Below are positions 1 to 8,383 of a DNA stretch of 45,882 bases, in pieces. Within the stretch, counting starts at the first letter, position 1. Every line of letters starts with the position of its first letter. The position numbers and the translations under genes were made by a program. The notes under the pieces are model-generated. The model ran no database searches and was not told where the DNA came from. It saw nothing but the letters and a program-made list of their open reading frames with translations. Origin of the DNA: Candidatus Gastranaerophilales bacterium (GTDB lineage Bacteria > Cyanobacteriota > Vampirovibrionia > Gastranaerophilales > Gastranaerophilaceae). Location of the stretch: positions 1 to 45,882 of the forward strand of contig CANRMD010000011.1 in the NCBI GenBank assembly GCA_947631645.1. The letters run 5' to 3'.

Positions 1-1769
1 ATTAATTTTGCGGTTGAATGTTTTTCCATAAATTCTGACATATCAACACGAATCATATTATCTTCCGAGCCGAATACAGCTTCAGCCAGAGCTTTAGCGA
101 GCTCTGTTTTACCGACACCCGTAGGCCCTGAGAAAATAAAGCTTCCGATTGGTCTATTCGGAGATTTTAAACCGACTCTTGCACGTCTTATTGCTTTTGA
201 TAAAGCTACAACAGCTTGGTCTTGACCTATTACACGTTTGTGCAGAGTATCTTCAAGCTTCAAAAGTCTTTCACTTTCACCCTCTGTAATTTTTGTTGTA
301 GGAATACCCGTCATTTGGCTTACAACTTGTGCAACATGTTCAGCCGTAACAGTCGGTTTGTTATCTTCATTGTCTTCACGCCATTGTATTGACATTTCGC
401 GTATTTTTTCTTTTAAATCAGCTTCATCGTCTCTTAAATTTGATGCTGTTTCAAATTCTTGATTTCTGATAGCTTCTTCTTTTTGTTTTATTATTTCTTT
501 AAGTTGTTTTTCAAGTTCTTTACCCTCAGGAGGCAGTGCACTTGTTTGTATCCTTAATTTTGAAGCAGCTTCATCAATAATATCAATAGCTTTATCGGGC
601 AAAAATCTGTCCGTAATATATTTTGCGGAAAGTTCTGTTGCCGCTACTATTGCATCATCAGAAATTCTTAATTTATGGTGCTCTTCGTATTTCGGTTTTA
701 AACCTTTAATAATTTCAATAGTATCTTCAACAGAAGGTTCTTCAATAATTATTGATTGAAAACGTCTTTCAAGTGCGGGGTCTTTTTCTACATATTTTCT
801 ATATTCATCAAGTGTTGTAGCTCCGATAACCTGAATTTCACCTCTTGATAAAGCAGGCTTTAGAATATTTGCAGCATCTATTGCACCTTCTGCAGCACCA
901 GCCCCGATTAAAGTGTGCATTTCATCAATAATAAGAATTATATTTCCCGCCTGACGAATTTCATCCATTATCTTTTTAAGACGTTCTTCAAATTCGCCTC
1001 TGTATTTAGTACCTGCAACAAGCAAGCCCATATCAAGCTGAATGACTTTTTTCCCGTCAAGTATATCAGGAACTTCAGAATTGACAATTCTTGCGGCCAA
1101 ACCTTCCACAACTGCGGTTTTACCTACACCGGGTTCGCCAAGCAGTACAGGGTTATTTTTTGTTCTTCTTGCAAGAATTTGTATAACACGTTCAATTTCT
1201 TTTTCTCTGCCCACAACAGGATCAAGCCTTTGCTCTTGAGCAGCGAGTGTTAAATCGGTACCGAATTCATCCAAACTCGGAGTTTTTGTTTTACCCGATG
1301 ATGAGCTTGCGGTTGTAGCTGCTTGAGTCGGTTTTGTTTCGCCAAGCATTTTTATAACATTGCTTCTGACTTTATTCAAGTCAACACCTAAATTTTCAAG
1401 TACTCTTGCGGCAACACCTTCACCTTCTCTAATTAACCCAAGTAACAAATGTTCCGTACCTATATAATTATGTCCTAATTGTCTTGCTTCATCCCAAGAC
1501 AACTCTAATACTCTCTTTGCACGCGGCGTAAAAGGAATTTCAACTGCCACAAAGCCTGAACCTCTGCCTATAATTTTTTCAACTTCAACACGAGCATCTT
1601 TTAATGTTACACCCATTGTTTTTAATGTTTTGGCAGCGACTCCCGTGCCTTCGCCAATTAAGCCTAATAGCACTTGTTCGGTACCAACAAAATTATGACC
1701 TAGTCTTCTTGCTTCCTCTTGGGCAAGCATTATTACTTTTATAGCCTTCTCGGTAAAACGTTCAAACAT
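1..1769 (-). CDS. clpC: ATP-dependent Clp protease ATP-binding subunit ClpC (partial, C-terminus off window)
   Basis: Hsp100 unfoldase that feeds substrates to ClpP in the cytoplasm. About 589 codons are visible. In order they encode two N-terminal Clp repeats (start MFERFTEK, roughly residues 1-150), the first AAA domain with Walker A GEPGVGKT (about 211-218), a UVR-type coiled segment (about 425-455), and the start of the second AAA domain with Walker A GPTGVGKT (about 548-555). The UVR segment marks ClpC rather than ClpA or ClpB. The frame is still open at the left edge within the motif [14 protein letters not shown], so about 230 residues are missing from view. The ATG at 1769 is chosen because AGGAGA (1779-1784) lies nine bases upstream; an in-frame ATG at 1778 abuts that site. 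Antisense ORFs over this gene are shadows. Identity is very secure. Confidence 0.97.
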   Translation of the reverse strand, partial: MFERFTEKAIKVIMLAQEEARRLGHNFVGTEQVLLGLIGEGTGVAAKTLKTMGVTLKDARVEVEKIIGRGSGFVAVEIPFTPRAKRVLELSWDEARQLGHNYIGTEHLLLGLIREGEGVAARVLENLGVDLNKVRSNVIKMLGETKPTQAATTASSSSGKTKTPSLDEFGTDLTLAAQEQRLDPVVGREKEIERVIQILARRTKNNPVLLGEPGVGKTAVVEGLAARIVNSEVPDILDGKKVIQLDMGLLVAGTKYRGEFEERLKKIMDEIRQAGNIILIIDEMHTLIGAGAAEGAIDAANILKPALSRGEIQVIGATTLDEYRKYVEKDPALERRFQSIIIEEPSVEDTIEIIKGLKPKYEEHHKLRISDDAIVAATELSAKYITDRFLPDKAIDIIDEAASKLRIQTSALPPEGKELEKQLKEIIKQKEEAIRNQEFETASNLRDDEADLKEKIREMSIQWREDNEDNKPTVTAEHVAQVVSQMTGIPTTKITEGESERLLKLEDTLHKRVIGQDQAVVALSKAIRRARVGLKSPNRPIGSFIFSGPTGVGKTELAKALAEAVFGSEDNMIRVDMSEFMEKHSTAKL

Positions 1770-1803
1770 TACTTTCATTCTCCTAATAAGACTCTATAAT
1801 AAT

Positions 1804-1831
1804 ATTTTACACCATAATCGAAATTATACAA
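1804..1831 (-). promoter_or_regulatory. Possible clpC promoter
   Basis: On the minus strand TTGTAT (1826-1831) and TAAAAT (1804-1809) are separated by 16 bases, about 35 bases upstream of the clpC start. The -35 box abuts the stop of the upstream TPR gene. AT-rich sequence makes chance matches common, so this is tentative. Confidence 0.3.
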
Positions 1832-2428
1832 TCAGTTACTTAATTTTTTTAGCTTATTTTTTGCCGGAAGATAGTCCCCTGTAGCTTCATTTGCTTTTAT
1901 ATACTCTTTTTTCGCACTGTTATAATCTTTTTGCTCTTCGTATATTTCTCCAAGTAAATAATGAGTCTCCGGATCTTTATAAAATATATCTAAACTTTTT
2001 TTGAGCAATTTTAATGCAATTTCATTTTGTTTGTTATTTTTTAATACCCTTGCACTGTACTTATATATTTCTTTATTGTAATTTTCTAAATACGAATTTT
2101 TTTGAATAACTTTTTTTATATAATCTTGTTGATTATACAAAAAAAGCATTTCTAAATCCTGTTCATAAAAATTTCTTATTTGAAAATATGTCGTAGACTC
2201 AATTTTTTTATCTTCAATTATTGATATAAGACAAATTAGCCACTTAACGGCCGAATATGAATCTTTAATTAAATTTAGTAATATTTTTGCTTGATTTAAA
2301 TTCCCTGATAAAAAATAACAATACGCTTGCCCGAGTACAGAACCGGAGTCTTTAAATATATTAAAAGCTTCTTCTATTCTTCCAAATTGCAGTGCCTTAT
2401 AAGCATTACTATTTTTTTTAATTTGCAT
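1832..2428 (-). CDS. TPR-repeat protein of unknown function
   Basis: A 198-residue protein with no signal peptide. It is made of short helical repeats of TPR type; the clearest lies near the C-terminus (about residues 148-185, containing HYLLGEIYEEQKDYNSAKKE). TPRs are protein-interaction scaffolds. The start at 2428 overlaps the end of the upstream secreted TPR gene by 11 bases, so the two are probably translationally coupled and may act together. The composition is rich in Lys, Asn, Tyr and Ile, as usual for this genome. No enzymatic motif is seen, and the specific function is unknown. Confidence 0.8.
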   Translation of the reverse strand: MQIKKNSNAYKALQFGRIEEAFNIFKDSGSVLGQAYCYFLSGNLNQAKILLNLIKDSYSAVKWLICLISIIEDKKIESTTYFQIRNFYEQDLEMLFLYNQQDYIKKVIQKNSYLENYNKEIYKYSARVLKNNKQNEIALKLLKKSLDIFYKDPETHYLLGEIYEEQKDYNSAKKEYIKANEATGDYLPAKNKLKKLSN

Positions 2429-2984
2429 TGATTTCGTTTTGACGCATCTTTAAATGTTCTTGATTAATAAATTCTTTTGCCTCGGGATGCACTGTTCCGT
2501 ATTTGCCGTTAATTAATTCTTTTATTTGAACTGTTTGTGCATCTTCTTGAACTACTTCATCCTTTTTTGTAAAGTATTCTTCTAAAAATGCGGTGGGGTC
2601 TGCTTTTAATTTATTGATTTCTTCCAAAGTAAAGTTTTGATATTGACATTTTTCAGCATTTTCCATGCATAGTTCTGCTTGGATAGAATATGATGTTAAT
2701 TTCGGGACTGTATTTAGTTCAATTACTTTTTCAAATGCTTCATGGGCTTCTTCTCTTAGTGCTATTTTCATATATGCATTACCTAAATAATACCAAGCAA
2801 TAGCACTTTTAGGTTCTTTTTTCGTATATATTTGTAAGTCAGATATACAACCAAGATAGTTTTTATCTTTATATTTTTTTATTGCACCTTTTATTACGGC
2901 ATTATCTTCCGCAAATACACTTTGTATTCCGCTTAGACTTAACATAACTAAAAAAACTAATCCCAGTATTAATCCTTTTTTCAT
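2418..2984 (-). CDS. Secreted TPR protein of unknown function
   Basis: A 188-residue protein that begins with a clear Sec signal peptide: MKK, a hydrophobic core at about residues 4-20, and predicted cleavage after VFA (residue 25). A TPR-like pair follows at about 30-95, with the signature AWYYLGNAYMKIALREEAHEAFEKV. The C-terminal half is charged. It is likely periplasmic or envelope-associated, since no lipobox cysteine is present. AGAGGA lies eight bases before the ATG. The gene overlaps the next TPR gene by 11 bases. Function beyond protein interaction cannot be told from sequence. Confidence 0.8.
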   Translation of the reverse strand: MKKGLILGLVFLVMLSLSGIQSVFAEDNAVIKGAIKKYKDKNYLGCISDLQIYTKKEPKSAIAWYYLGNAYMKIALREEAHEAFEKVIELNTVPKLTSYSIQAELCMENAEKCQYQNFTLEEINKLKADPTAFLEEYFTKKDEVVQEDAQTVQIKELINGKYGTVHPEAKEFINQEHLKMRQNEINAN

Positions 2985-3224
2985 ATAATATCCTCTTACA
3001 ATTTTAATATTTATCTATTATGATTATATACCCAATTTATTAAATTTCCTAATTTATTTATATTTTACATGTTACATTTAATTATATAATAGCATTAATA
3101 CTCGGTTTAATTGATATTTAATAATTTTTGTCGTTCAAAAGAATGATATATTTTGAATAATAGTATATTAATAAATGTAACATATGTATAATGATATATA
3201 TGTTTGTTGAACATCGGAGGGGAA

Positions 3225-3455
3225 ATGAAAATAAAAATTAAAGAGACGGTAAAAGCAAAAAAAGGCTGGAGCTTATATAAATTGGCTCAAGTATTAAATC
3301 TTCCCCAACAAACAGTATATTCGTGGGCATCCGGCAGAACTCAGCCTTCATATGAAAATATGGATAAACTATGTGAGACTATTTCTTGTTCCATAGGAGA
3401 TTTATTTGAAGCTGAGCCCGTTCAGCAAAAATTGAATTTAGCGGTTAATCAATAG
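3225..3455 (+). CDS. Small XRE/Cro-type helix-turn-helix regulator
   Basis: A 76-residue protein that is almost entirely one Cro/C1-type HTH domain: LYKLAQVLNLPQQTVYSWASGR, with the recognition helix at PQQTVYSWASG, followed by PSYENMDKLCETISCSIGDLFE. It is likely a DNA-binding autoregulator. The ATG at 3225 is preferred because GGAGGGG (3216-3222) sits just upstream; a longer TTG start at 3204 would bury that site inside the gene. The last 11 bases overlap the end of tlyA on the other strand. The targets are not evident. Confidence 0.8.
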   Translation: MKIKIKETVKAKKGWSLYKLAQVLNLPQQTVYSWASGRTQPSYENMDKLCETISCSIGDLFEAEPVQQKLNLAVNQ

Positions 3456-4257
3456 ATAACGTTTTATGAGCGGCATTTACAACATCTTGTGTTAAGATGC
3501 CGCTTTGTTGTTCTTTTGTTGATAAATATATTAAATATTCTATGTTCCCTTTTGCTCCTTTTACGGGAGAATATGTTAAGCCTTTAGGATACAAATTAAC
3601 CGACTTACAATAATCAATTATATTATTAATAACTTCAATATGTATTTCTTTTTCTCTAACAATTCCGTTTTTACCTACTTGTTCTTTTCCCGCCTCAAAT
3701 TGAGGTTTTATTAAAGATACAGTTTCAAAGTCTTTTTCGGCAAGATTTAAAATATTGGGAAGCACTTTTATTATTGAGATAAAAGATAAGTCCATACTTA
3801 CAAATTGAGCTTTTTGTTCGTTTTTGTCGTAAATATCAGATACGGAACAATTTTTTATGTTAACTTTTTCAATAATTTTAACTCTGTTATCCGTTCTGAG
3901 CTTCCAAGCAATTTGACCGTAACCCACATCAACGCTGTATACTTTCTTTGCTCCGTTTTGCAGCATACAATCCGTAAAACCGCCTGTTGATGCTCCCGCA
4001 TCAAGACATATTTTATCTTTTAAATCAATGTTAAATTCTTTTATGGCTTTATCAAGTTTAAACCCGCCTCTTGATACAAACTGCATTGATTTTATTTCAA
4101 GAATTGTATTTTCTTTTAATTCCGTTAAAAAACCTGCTTTAGTAATTATTTTGCCGTCAACTTTTACATCACCTGCCATGATTGCGGCTTGGGCTTTACT
4201 TTTGGTTTCAAAATAACCTTTATCGGTTAGTATTTTATCAAGTCTTTCTTTTGTCAT
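3445..4257 (-). CDS. tlyA: TlyA family rRNA 2'-O-methyltransferase (hemolysin A family)
   Basis: A 270-residue protein with an N-terminal S4 RNA-binding domain (residues 1-60) and an FtsJ/RrmJ-type SAM methyltransferase domain. Visible marks are SRGG at 62-65, the SAM-binding loop LDAGASTGGF (85-94), SMDLSF and LIKPQFEAG, which carry the K-D-K type catalytic residues of the family. TlyA proteins methylate ribose 2'-hydroxyls in 16S and 23S rRNA; the older name hemolysin A is historical. The start shares one base with the tatD stop (TGATG), so the two are cotranscribed and coupled. Length matches the family. The exact nucleotides modified here are not predictable. Confidence 0.93.
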   Translation of the reverse strand: MTKERLDKILTDKGYFETKSKAQAAIMAGDVKVDGKIITKAGFLTELKENTILEIKSMQFVSRGGFKLDKAIKEFNIDLKDKICLDAGASTGGFTDCMLQNGAKKVYSVDVGYGQIAWKLRTDNRVKIIEKVNIKNCSVSDIYDKNEQKAQFVSMDLSFISIIKVLPNILNLAEKDFETVSLIKPQFEAGKEQVGKNGIVREKEIHIEVINNIIDYCKSVNLYPKGLTYSPVKGAKGNIEYLIYLSTKEQQSGILTQDVVNAAHKTLSID

Positions 4258-5003
4258 CAGAAATTAAATACCCTCTTTGCATTTAGTGTTGTTTGATTTT
4301 TGACCTCTTCAACGTCAATATTTCTTAGATTTGCTATTTCCTGAGCAATATATATTAAATATTCAGGTGAATTTAGTTTTCCTCTAAAAGGAACAGGTGC
4401 AAGATAAGGTGCATCCGTTTCAAGGAGAATTCTGTCTAAAGGAGCAAATTGGGCAGTTTCTTTCAAATCTTTTGCATTTTTAAAGGTTACAATACCCCCT
4501 ATTGCTATATAGTAGCCTTTATCAAGACATTTTTTTGCAAATTCTTTAGTGCCTGAAAAACAGTGGTAAACTACATCTTTTAATTTATAATCCTTTAATA
4601 TTTCATACGAATCTTGATGTGCTTCTCTATCGTGTATTATAACGGGCAGTTGATATTCTTGTGCAATTTCCAGCTGTGAATTAAATATTTCTTTTTGAAG
4701 TTCTTTAGTTTCGGTTTCCCAATAATAATCAAGCCCAATTTCACCTATTGCTACATTTTTTTTATTTTTTAAAAAGGGCAGCATATCTTCTTTTTTATAT
4801 GTTTTAGCCTCAGATGGATGTGTACCTGTCGCAAAATATAACATGTCATATTGATTTGCCAAATCGGATATCTCTTGAAATGTTTTATTATCAACCCCCG
4901 GAATTATAACTTTTTCTACATCGGCCTTATTTATTCTCAAAAGGAAGTCTTCAAAATTATTTTTATATTCTTCAAAATTAATATGTGAGTGAGTATCTAT
5001 CAT
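4257..5003 (-). CDS. tatD: TatD family metal-dependent hydrolase (DNase)
   Basis: A 248-residue TIM-barrel metallohydrolase. The metal-ligand set of TatD is complete: HSH at 5-7, the Glu of GEIGLDYYW at 88, IIHDR with His124, YHCFSG with His147, and ETDAPYLAP with Asp197. Family members show 3'-5' exonuclease activity on DNA and RNA and have proposed repair or quality-control roles. A weak AAAGG lies nine bases before the ATG, and the gene leads into tlyA. Length is typical. It could equally be named YcfH, a closely related paralogue that sequence alone does not separate. Confidence 0.93.
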   Translation of the reverse strand: MIDTHSHINFEEYKNNFEDFLLRINKADVEKVIIPGVDNKTFQEISDLANQYDMLYFATGTHPSEAKTYKKEDMLPFLKNKKNVAIGEIGLDYYWETETKELQKEIFNSQLEIAQEYQLPVIIHDREAHQDSYEILKDYKLKDVVYHCFSGTKEFAKKCLDKGYYIAIGGIVTFKNAKDLKETAQFAPLDRILLETDAPYLAPVPFRGKLNSPEYLIYIAQEIANLRNIDVEEVKNQTTLNAKRVFNF

Positions 5004-5062
5004 TTAAAATTGCCTTTATGATAATTTTATTGTAGTATAACAAAAAAATTATTTTCAAGTTT

Positions 5063-5074
5063 TAAAATACACGT
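5063..5074 (+). promoter_or_regulatory. -10 element placed for a leaderless transcript
   Basis: TAAAAT (5063-5068) ends exactly six bases before the ATG at 5075, and no Shine-Dalgarno is present. Transcription would start at about the A of the start codon. The same spacing recurs before four other genes in the window. Confidence 0.4.
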
Positions 5075-5812
5075 ATGGCAAACATTTCAAATAACATGGT
5101 AAATTTTTCGGAATTAGTAAATAAACCTCAATTTTATACAACTAAGCCTGAAAAAAATAATAATAAGAAGAAAGTAATGGCAGCATCAATTGCCGGCAGT
5201 GCTATCGGGATACTTGGTGCTACAGCCGGTGTTTATGCACTGGCGAAACATAAAAATCCCGCTTTAACTCTTTCTAAAATCACATATGATGAAAAAGATG
5301 CTCTTTTAATAGGGTTAGGTTCTGTTGTCGGCGGACTTACCGGCGGGTTATTATCAGATAAAAACAAAGATAATACTAAACTTAAACTGCGTGAAGCTTC
5401 CCAGCAATTTGTCGGAAATATGGTTTTCCCTTTTGGTATTTTAGCGGGAGCTAACAGATTGCTTGATAAATCTAATTTTAAAATGCCTCAAATTAATTCC
5501 TCTTCAACTTTAGCTAAAGCTGCTAATCATGTTTTGAAAGTTCTTCCTAAAGTTGCCGTTACTATAGGTTCTCTTGTTGCAGGTATGGAAATCGGTAATT
5601 TTGTTATTAATAAAATTAACAATAAAATATTTAAAGAAAAAATTAAACACGATGTTAAAGCGGAAGATTATCTGGTTCATGCCGATGATATTTGTATAAC
5701 CGCAAATATGCTTTTAAAAGATGTTGAATCATTATCTAAAATTACTTCAAAAATTTTGCCCGCTTCATTTATTCTCTCAGGTACTAAAACCGGTATTCAA
5801 CAAAAAAATTAG
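5075..5812 (+). CDS. Hypothetical membrane protein with glycine-rich transmembrane segments
   Basis: A 245-residue protein I do not recognise. After a polar, Asn- and Lys-rich head (1-34) come hydrophobic glycine- and alanine-rich stretches at about 36-55 (GSAIGILGATAGVYAL), 76-92 (LIGLGSVVGGLTGGLL), 115-128, and 160-178. This suggests several membrane passes with glycine-zipper character. The C-terminal third is a soluble helical segment. There is no cleavable signal peptide. The gene stands alone and converges on hemW, with stops overlapping by four bases. It may be lineage-specific; no function can be assigned. Confidence 0.75.
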   Translation: MANISNNMVNFSELVNKPQFYTTKPEKNNNKKKVMAASIAGSAIGILGATAGVYALAKHKNPALTLSKITYDEKDALLIGLGSVVGGLTGGLLSDKNKDNTKLKLREASQQFVGNMVFPFGILAGANRLLDKSNFKMPQINSSSTLAKAANHVLKVLPKVAVTIGSLVAGMEIGNFVINKINNKIFKEKIKHDVKAEDYLVHADDICITANMLLKDVESLSKITSKILPASFILSGTKTGIQQKN

Positions 5813-6882
5813 TTTATAAATTCACTCATTATTTCATTGCTTATCAGCATTCCGTTCTCATTTAGAGAAAATTTGTTATCTTTTAATATTAAATAGTCTT
5901 TGTATTTTATTAAAATATTTTTATATTTTTCTATAAAATTAATGTTAAATTTTTTATTAAATTTTGAAATATCTATTCCATCCTTGAGTCTTAATGCTAA
6001 AAAAATCTCATCTTCCATTATTTGAGCGGGCGTTAAAATAATATTTTCTTCAAGTTTTGTCGGGTCTTTTACGTATTCATTCATTAATGATTGATTTTTA
6101 CTTCTGATATTTCCTACATAAGCACTCGCATTTAAACCGAAGCCGTAATAATTTTTATTTTTCCAGTAACAAAGATTATGTCTTGATTCAAAGCTTTCTT
6201 TTGCAAAATTACTTATTTCATAATGATTAAAACCGTTTTCTTTCAGTTTTTTTGACATAAATAAAAACAAATCGGCTTGCATTTCTTCGTCAGGTAAGGT
6301 TGAAGGCGGGTTTTTATAAAAGAAAGAACCTTTTTCTATCTTTAAACCGTAAGAAGAAATATGATTTATATTAAGTTCAAGGGCTTTTTCAATATCAGAT
6401 TTAAATATTTCTTTAGTTTGAAAAGGAAGTCCGTATATTAAGTCTATGCTTATATTTTTAAAACCTGATTTTTTTATTATTTCAACTGCTTTATAAATAG
6501 TTTTTTCGCTATGATTTCTGCCGATAATTTTTAATATATTATCATTAAAGGATTGCACACCCAGAGAAATTCTGTTAACGTTATATTTTTTGAAAATATT
6601 TTCTTTAACTGTTTCAGGGTTGGCTTCAAGTGTAATTTCGCAATCATGTGATAAATTAAAAAGGGAAATTATTTTATTAATATCTTCAAAAGATAATAAA
6701 GACGGAGTTCCTCCGCCGAAATAAAGAGTTTTTAACAGCTCTGACTTATATTTTACTTTTATTTCTTTAAAAAGTGCCTCTAAATATTGTTCTTTTCGTT
6801 CTATATCTTCGCCCGAAACAAAAGAACAATATTTACACTTTCTGATACAAAAAGGTATATGAATATATGCGTGCTCTGTCAT
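5809..6882 (-). CDS. hemW: Radical SAM heme chaperone HemW
   Basis: A 357-residue radical-SAM protein. The cluster motif CxxxCxxC is Cys12, Cys16 and Cys19, followed by Ser-Phe; HemN coproporphyrinogen oxidases carry another cysteine at that place, which favours HemW. GGGTPS (56-61), the SAM-binding glycine motif, and the C-terminal HemN-like domain are present (SRHNLCYWKNKNYYGFGLNAS). HemW binds heme and is thought to insert it into respiratory enzymes. Older annotation would call it oxygen-independent coproporphyrinogen III oxidase. There is no Shine-Dalgarno; the start lies six bases after an extended -10 box. It is convergent with the gene before it. Confidence 0.92.
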   Translation of the reverse strand: MTEHAYIHIPFCIRKCKYCSFVSGEDIERKEQYLEALFKEIKVKYKSELLKTLYFGGGTPSLLSFEDINKIISLFNLSHDCEITLEANPETVKENIFKKYNVNRISLGVQSFNDNILKIIGRNHSEKTIYKAVEIIKKSGFKNISIDLIYGLPFQTKEIFKSDIEKALELNINHISSYGLKIEKGSFFYKNPPSTLPDEEMQADLFLFMSKKLKENGFNHYEISNFAKESFESRHNLCYWKNKNYYGFGLNASAYVGNIRSKNQSLMNEYVKDPTKLEENIILTPAQIMEDEIFLALRLKDGIDISKFNKKFNINFIEKYKNILIKYKDYLILKDNKFSLNENGMLISNEIMSEFIN

Positions 6883-6897
6883 TAATTAATTATATCA
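6883..6897 (-). promoter_or_regulatory. Extended -10 box predicting leaderless hemW mRNA
   Basis: On the minus strand TGATATAAT (an extended -10, with TATAAT at 6889-6894) is followed by six bases and then the hemW ATG at 6882. A transcription start seven bases after the hexamer would fall on the start codon itself. No Shine-Dalgarno is present. Confidence 0.5.
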
Positions 6898-6949
6898 TTT
6901 ATTTGAAACTTTAATTTCTGTTTGTTACAATTACCATCGAGGATAAAAA

Positions 6950-7474
6950 ATGGAACCGATAAAAGTTGTAAAGATGACTGGTGATGATGTTGATGAAGTT
7001 TTTCAAATTGAAGAACTTATACATCCTGAACATCACTGGTCAAAAGATTCTTTCTATAATGAACTGGCAAATAATCTTGCATCATATTATTGTGTTAAAG
7101 ATACATCGGATAAAATACTTGCTTATATCGGCTGCTGGCACATAATAGAAGAAGCTCACATTACATCGCTTGCCGTTCACCCTGATTACAGACGAAAACA
7201 ACTGGCACAAATCTTAATTATCAAAGCCATTGAAGATTGTTACAAAGATATGATTAAGTATGTTACTCTTGAAGTAAGAGAGAGTAATACCGAAGCAATA
7301 AGTTTGTATGAAAAATTTTTGTTTGAAACAATAGGCATGAGAAAAAATTACTATCAGGATAATGGTGAAAATGCTCTTATCATGTTTACACAAAATATTT
7401 GGTATGATACATTTAAAAATAATTTTAAAGATATAAAAAACAAAATAAATAAGGTTTTAGTTTCTTATGATTAA
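6950..7474 (+). CDS. rimI: GNAT acetyltransferase, RimI-like (ribosomal S18 N-alanine acetyltransferase)
   Basis: A 174-residue GNAT fold. The core resembles RimI: ITSLAVHPDYRRKQLAQILI (71-90, acetyl-CoA pyrophosphate loop) and LEVRESNTEAISLYEKFLF (107-125). RimI acetylates the N-terminal Ala of ribosomal protein S18, and relatives acetylate other N-termini. Two residues usually Gly in the family are changed: Gln84 in the RRxGxA loop and Leu124 in the LYxxxGF motif. Substrate or rate may therefore differ. GAGG precedes the ATG. The end overlaps bioY by eight bases. The family is sure; the exact substrate is less so. Confidence 0.82.
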   Translation: MEPIKVVKMTGDDVDEVFQIEELIHPEHHWSKDSFYNELANNLASYYCVKDTSDKILAYIGCWHIIEEAHITSLAVHPDYRRKQLAQILIIKAIEDCYKDMIKYVTLEVRESNTEAISLYEKFLFETIGMRKNYYQDNGENALIMFTQNIWYDTFKNNFKDIKNKINKVLVSYD

Positions 7475-8108
7475 TAAAAGAGTAAAAGAAGGGATTAAGA
7501 AATTTCATAAACCTGAAGCTAGGATTAAATTCGGACTCGGGACATTAGCAGTTGTTTGTGTATGTCTTGCGGTGCTTATTATTGCAACTTTTACACAAAT
7601 TAAAATAAGTTTTAATATGCCTGAAACAACAATGGGTTCATATTTAAAGTTTGAATATATTCCGCAAATACCGGTAGTATTATTTATAGCAGCACTCTTA
7701 GGAGAATATTGGGGTTTATTAACAGTAATCTTGTACATAATTTTAGGATTAACTCCTTTATATCCTATATTTGCACTTGGCGGCGGATTATCTTACGTTT
7801 TTCAATATAATTTCGGTTATATTTTTGCTTATATTTTTGCTGTTATATTTGTATCAAAAGAACTCAAAAAATCGCCGTCTATATTAAATATCATATTGGC
7901 AGTATTTTATGGAGTATTTTCTATTCACATAATCGGGATAGTTTATATGACCATTATCTCCCTTTTAAGGCATGACAGCTGGGAATTTATAGGACAATGG
8001 ATATATTTTCAATCACTTTCTAAAATTTTATATGATATAGTTTTTGGTTTTATTGCCGTTTTAGTAGCACGCGGTATAAGAAAAGTTTTATGGGTTATTA
8101 TGGGTTAA
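7467..8108 (+). CDS. bioY: BioY-family biotin transporter (ECF S component)
   Basis: A 213-residue integral membrane protein with about six hydrophobic helices. The middle matches BioY: PQIPVVLFIAALLGEYWGLL, then ILYIILGLTPLYPIFALGGG and a GYIFAYIFA segment. BioY is the substrate-binding subunit of energy-coupling-factor transporters for biotin; it works alone or with shared EcfAA'T modules, which are not in this window. The gene overlaps rimI by eight bases, so they share a transcript. A dethiobiotin synthase gene lies 14 kb away, which fits biotin metabolism, though the family call rests on the protein itself. Confidence 0.8.
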   Translation: MINKRVKEGIKKFHKPEARIKFGLGTLAVVCVCLAVLIIATFTQIKISFNMPETTMGSYLKFEYIPQIPVVLFIAALLGEYWGLLTVILYIILGLTPLYPIFALGGGLSYVFQYNFGYIFAYIFAVIFVSKELKKSPSILNIILAVFYGVFSIHIIGIVYMTIISLLRHDSWEFIGQWIYFQSLSKILYDIVFGFIAVLVARGIRKVLWVIMG

Positions 8109-8372
8109 TTATAATCCAAAATGCATTAAAGTTCTTACAATTAGCTGTTCCATAATTTGTAAAACAATAAATGCAATTAACGGTGAAAAATCAAGAGCAC
8201 CAATCGGCGGAATTATTGCTTTAAAAGGAGCCATAATATAATCGTATAATTTAACTATTGCTGCTATTGGCTGTTTTCTTATATCAAAAATCGGTATCCA
8301 ACTTAGTATTACTACTATTAATATTATTAAATATACTATTCTGAATATAATTGAAACTATATATGAAATCAT
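8109..8372 (-). CDS. YggT family membrane protein
   Basis: An 87-residue protein with two hydrophobic segments (about 4-24 and 61-79) around a conserved loop, LSWIPIFDIRKQP...LYDYIMAPFKAIIPPIGALDFSPLIAFIVLQ, which is the YggT signature. YggT proteins occur in cyanobacteria (Ycf19 family), Gram-positives and proteobacteria, and have been linked to division, nucleoid partitioning and osmotic tolerance. AAGGGGA precedes the ATG. The gene lies 11 bases downstream of mtnP and probably shares its transcript; it converges on bioY with no gap. Confidence 0.88.
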   Translation of the reverse strand: MISYIVSIIFRIVYLIILIVVILSWIPIFDIRKQPIAAIVKLYDYIMAPFKAIIPPIGALDFSPLIAFIVLQIMEQLIVRTLMHFGL

Positions 8373-8383
8373 TTTTTCCCCTT

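Noticed and set aside
915-1253. Plus-strand ORFs over clpC (also 238-462)
   Set aside because: They lie antisense to highly conserved AAA codons of ClpC and have no ribosome-binding site or plausible product.
3204-3224. TTG start for the XRE gene
   Set aside because: It would place the strong GGAGGGG inside the coding region; the ATG at 3225 fits that site.
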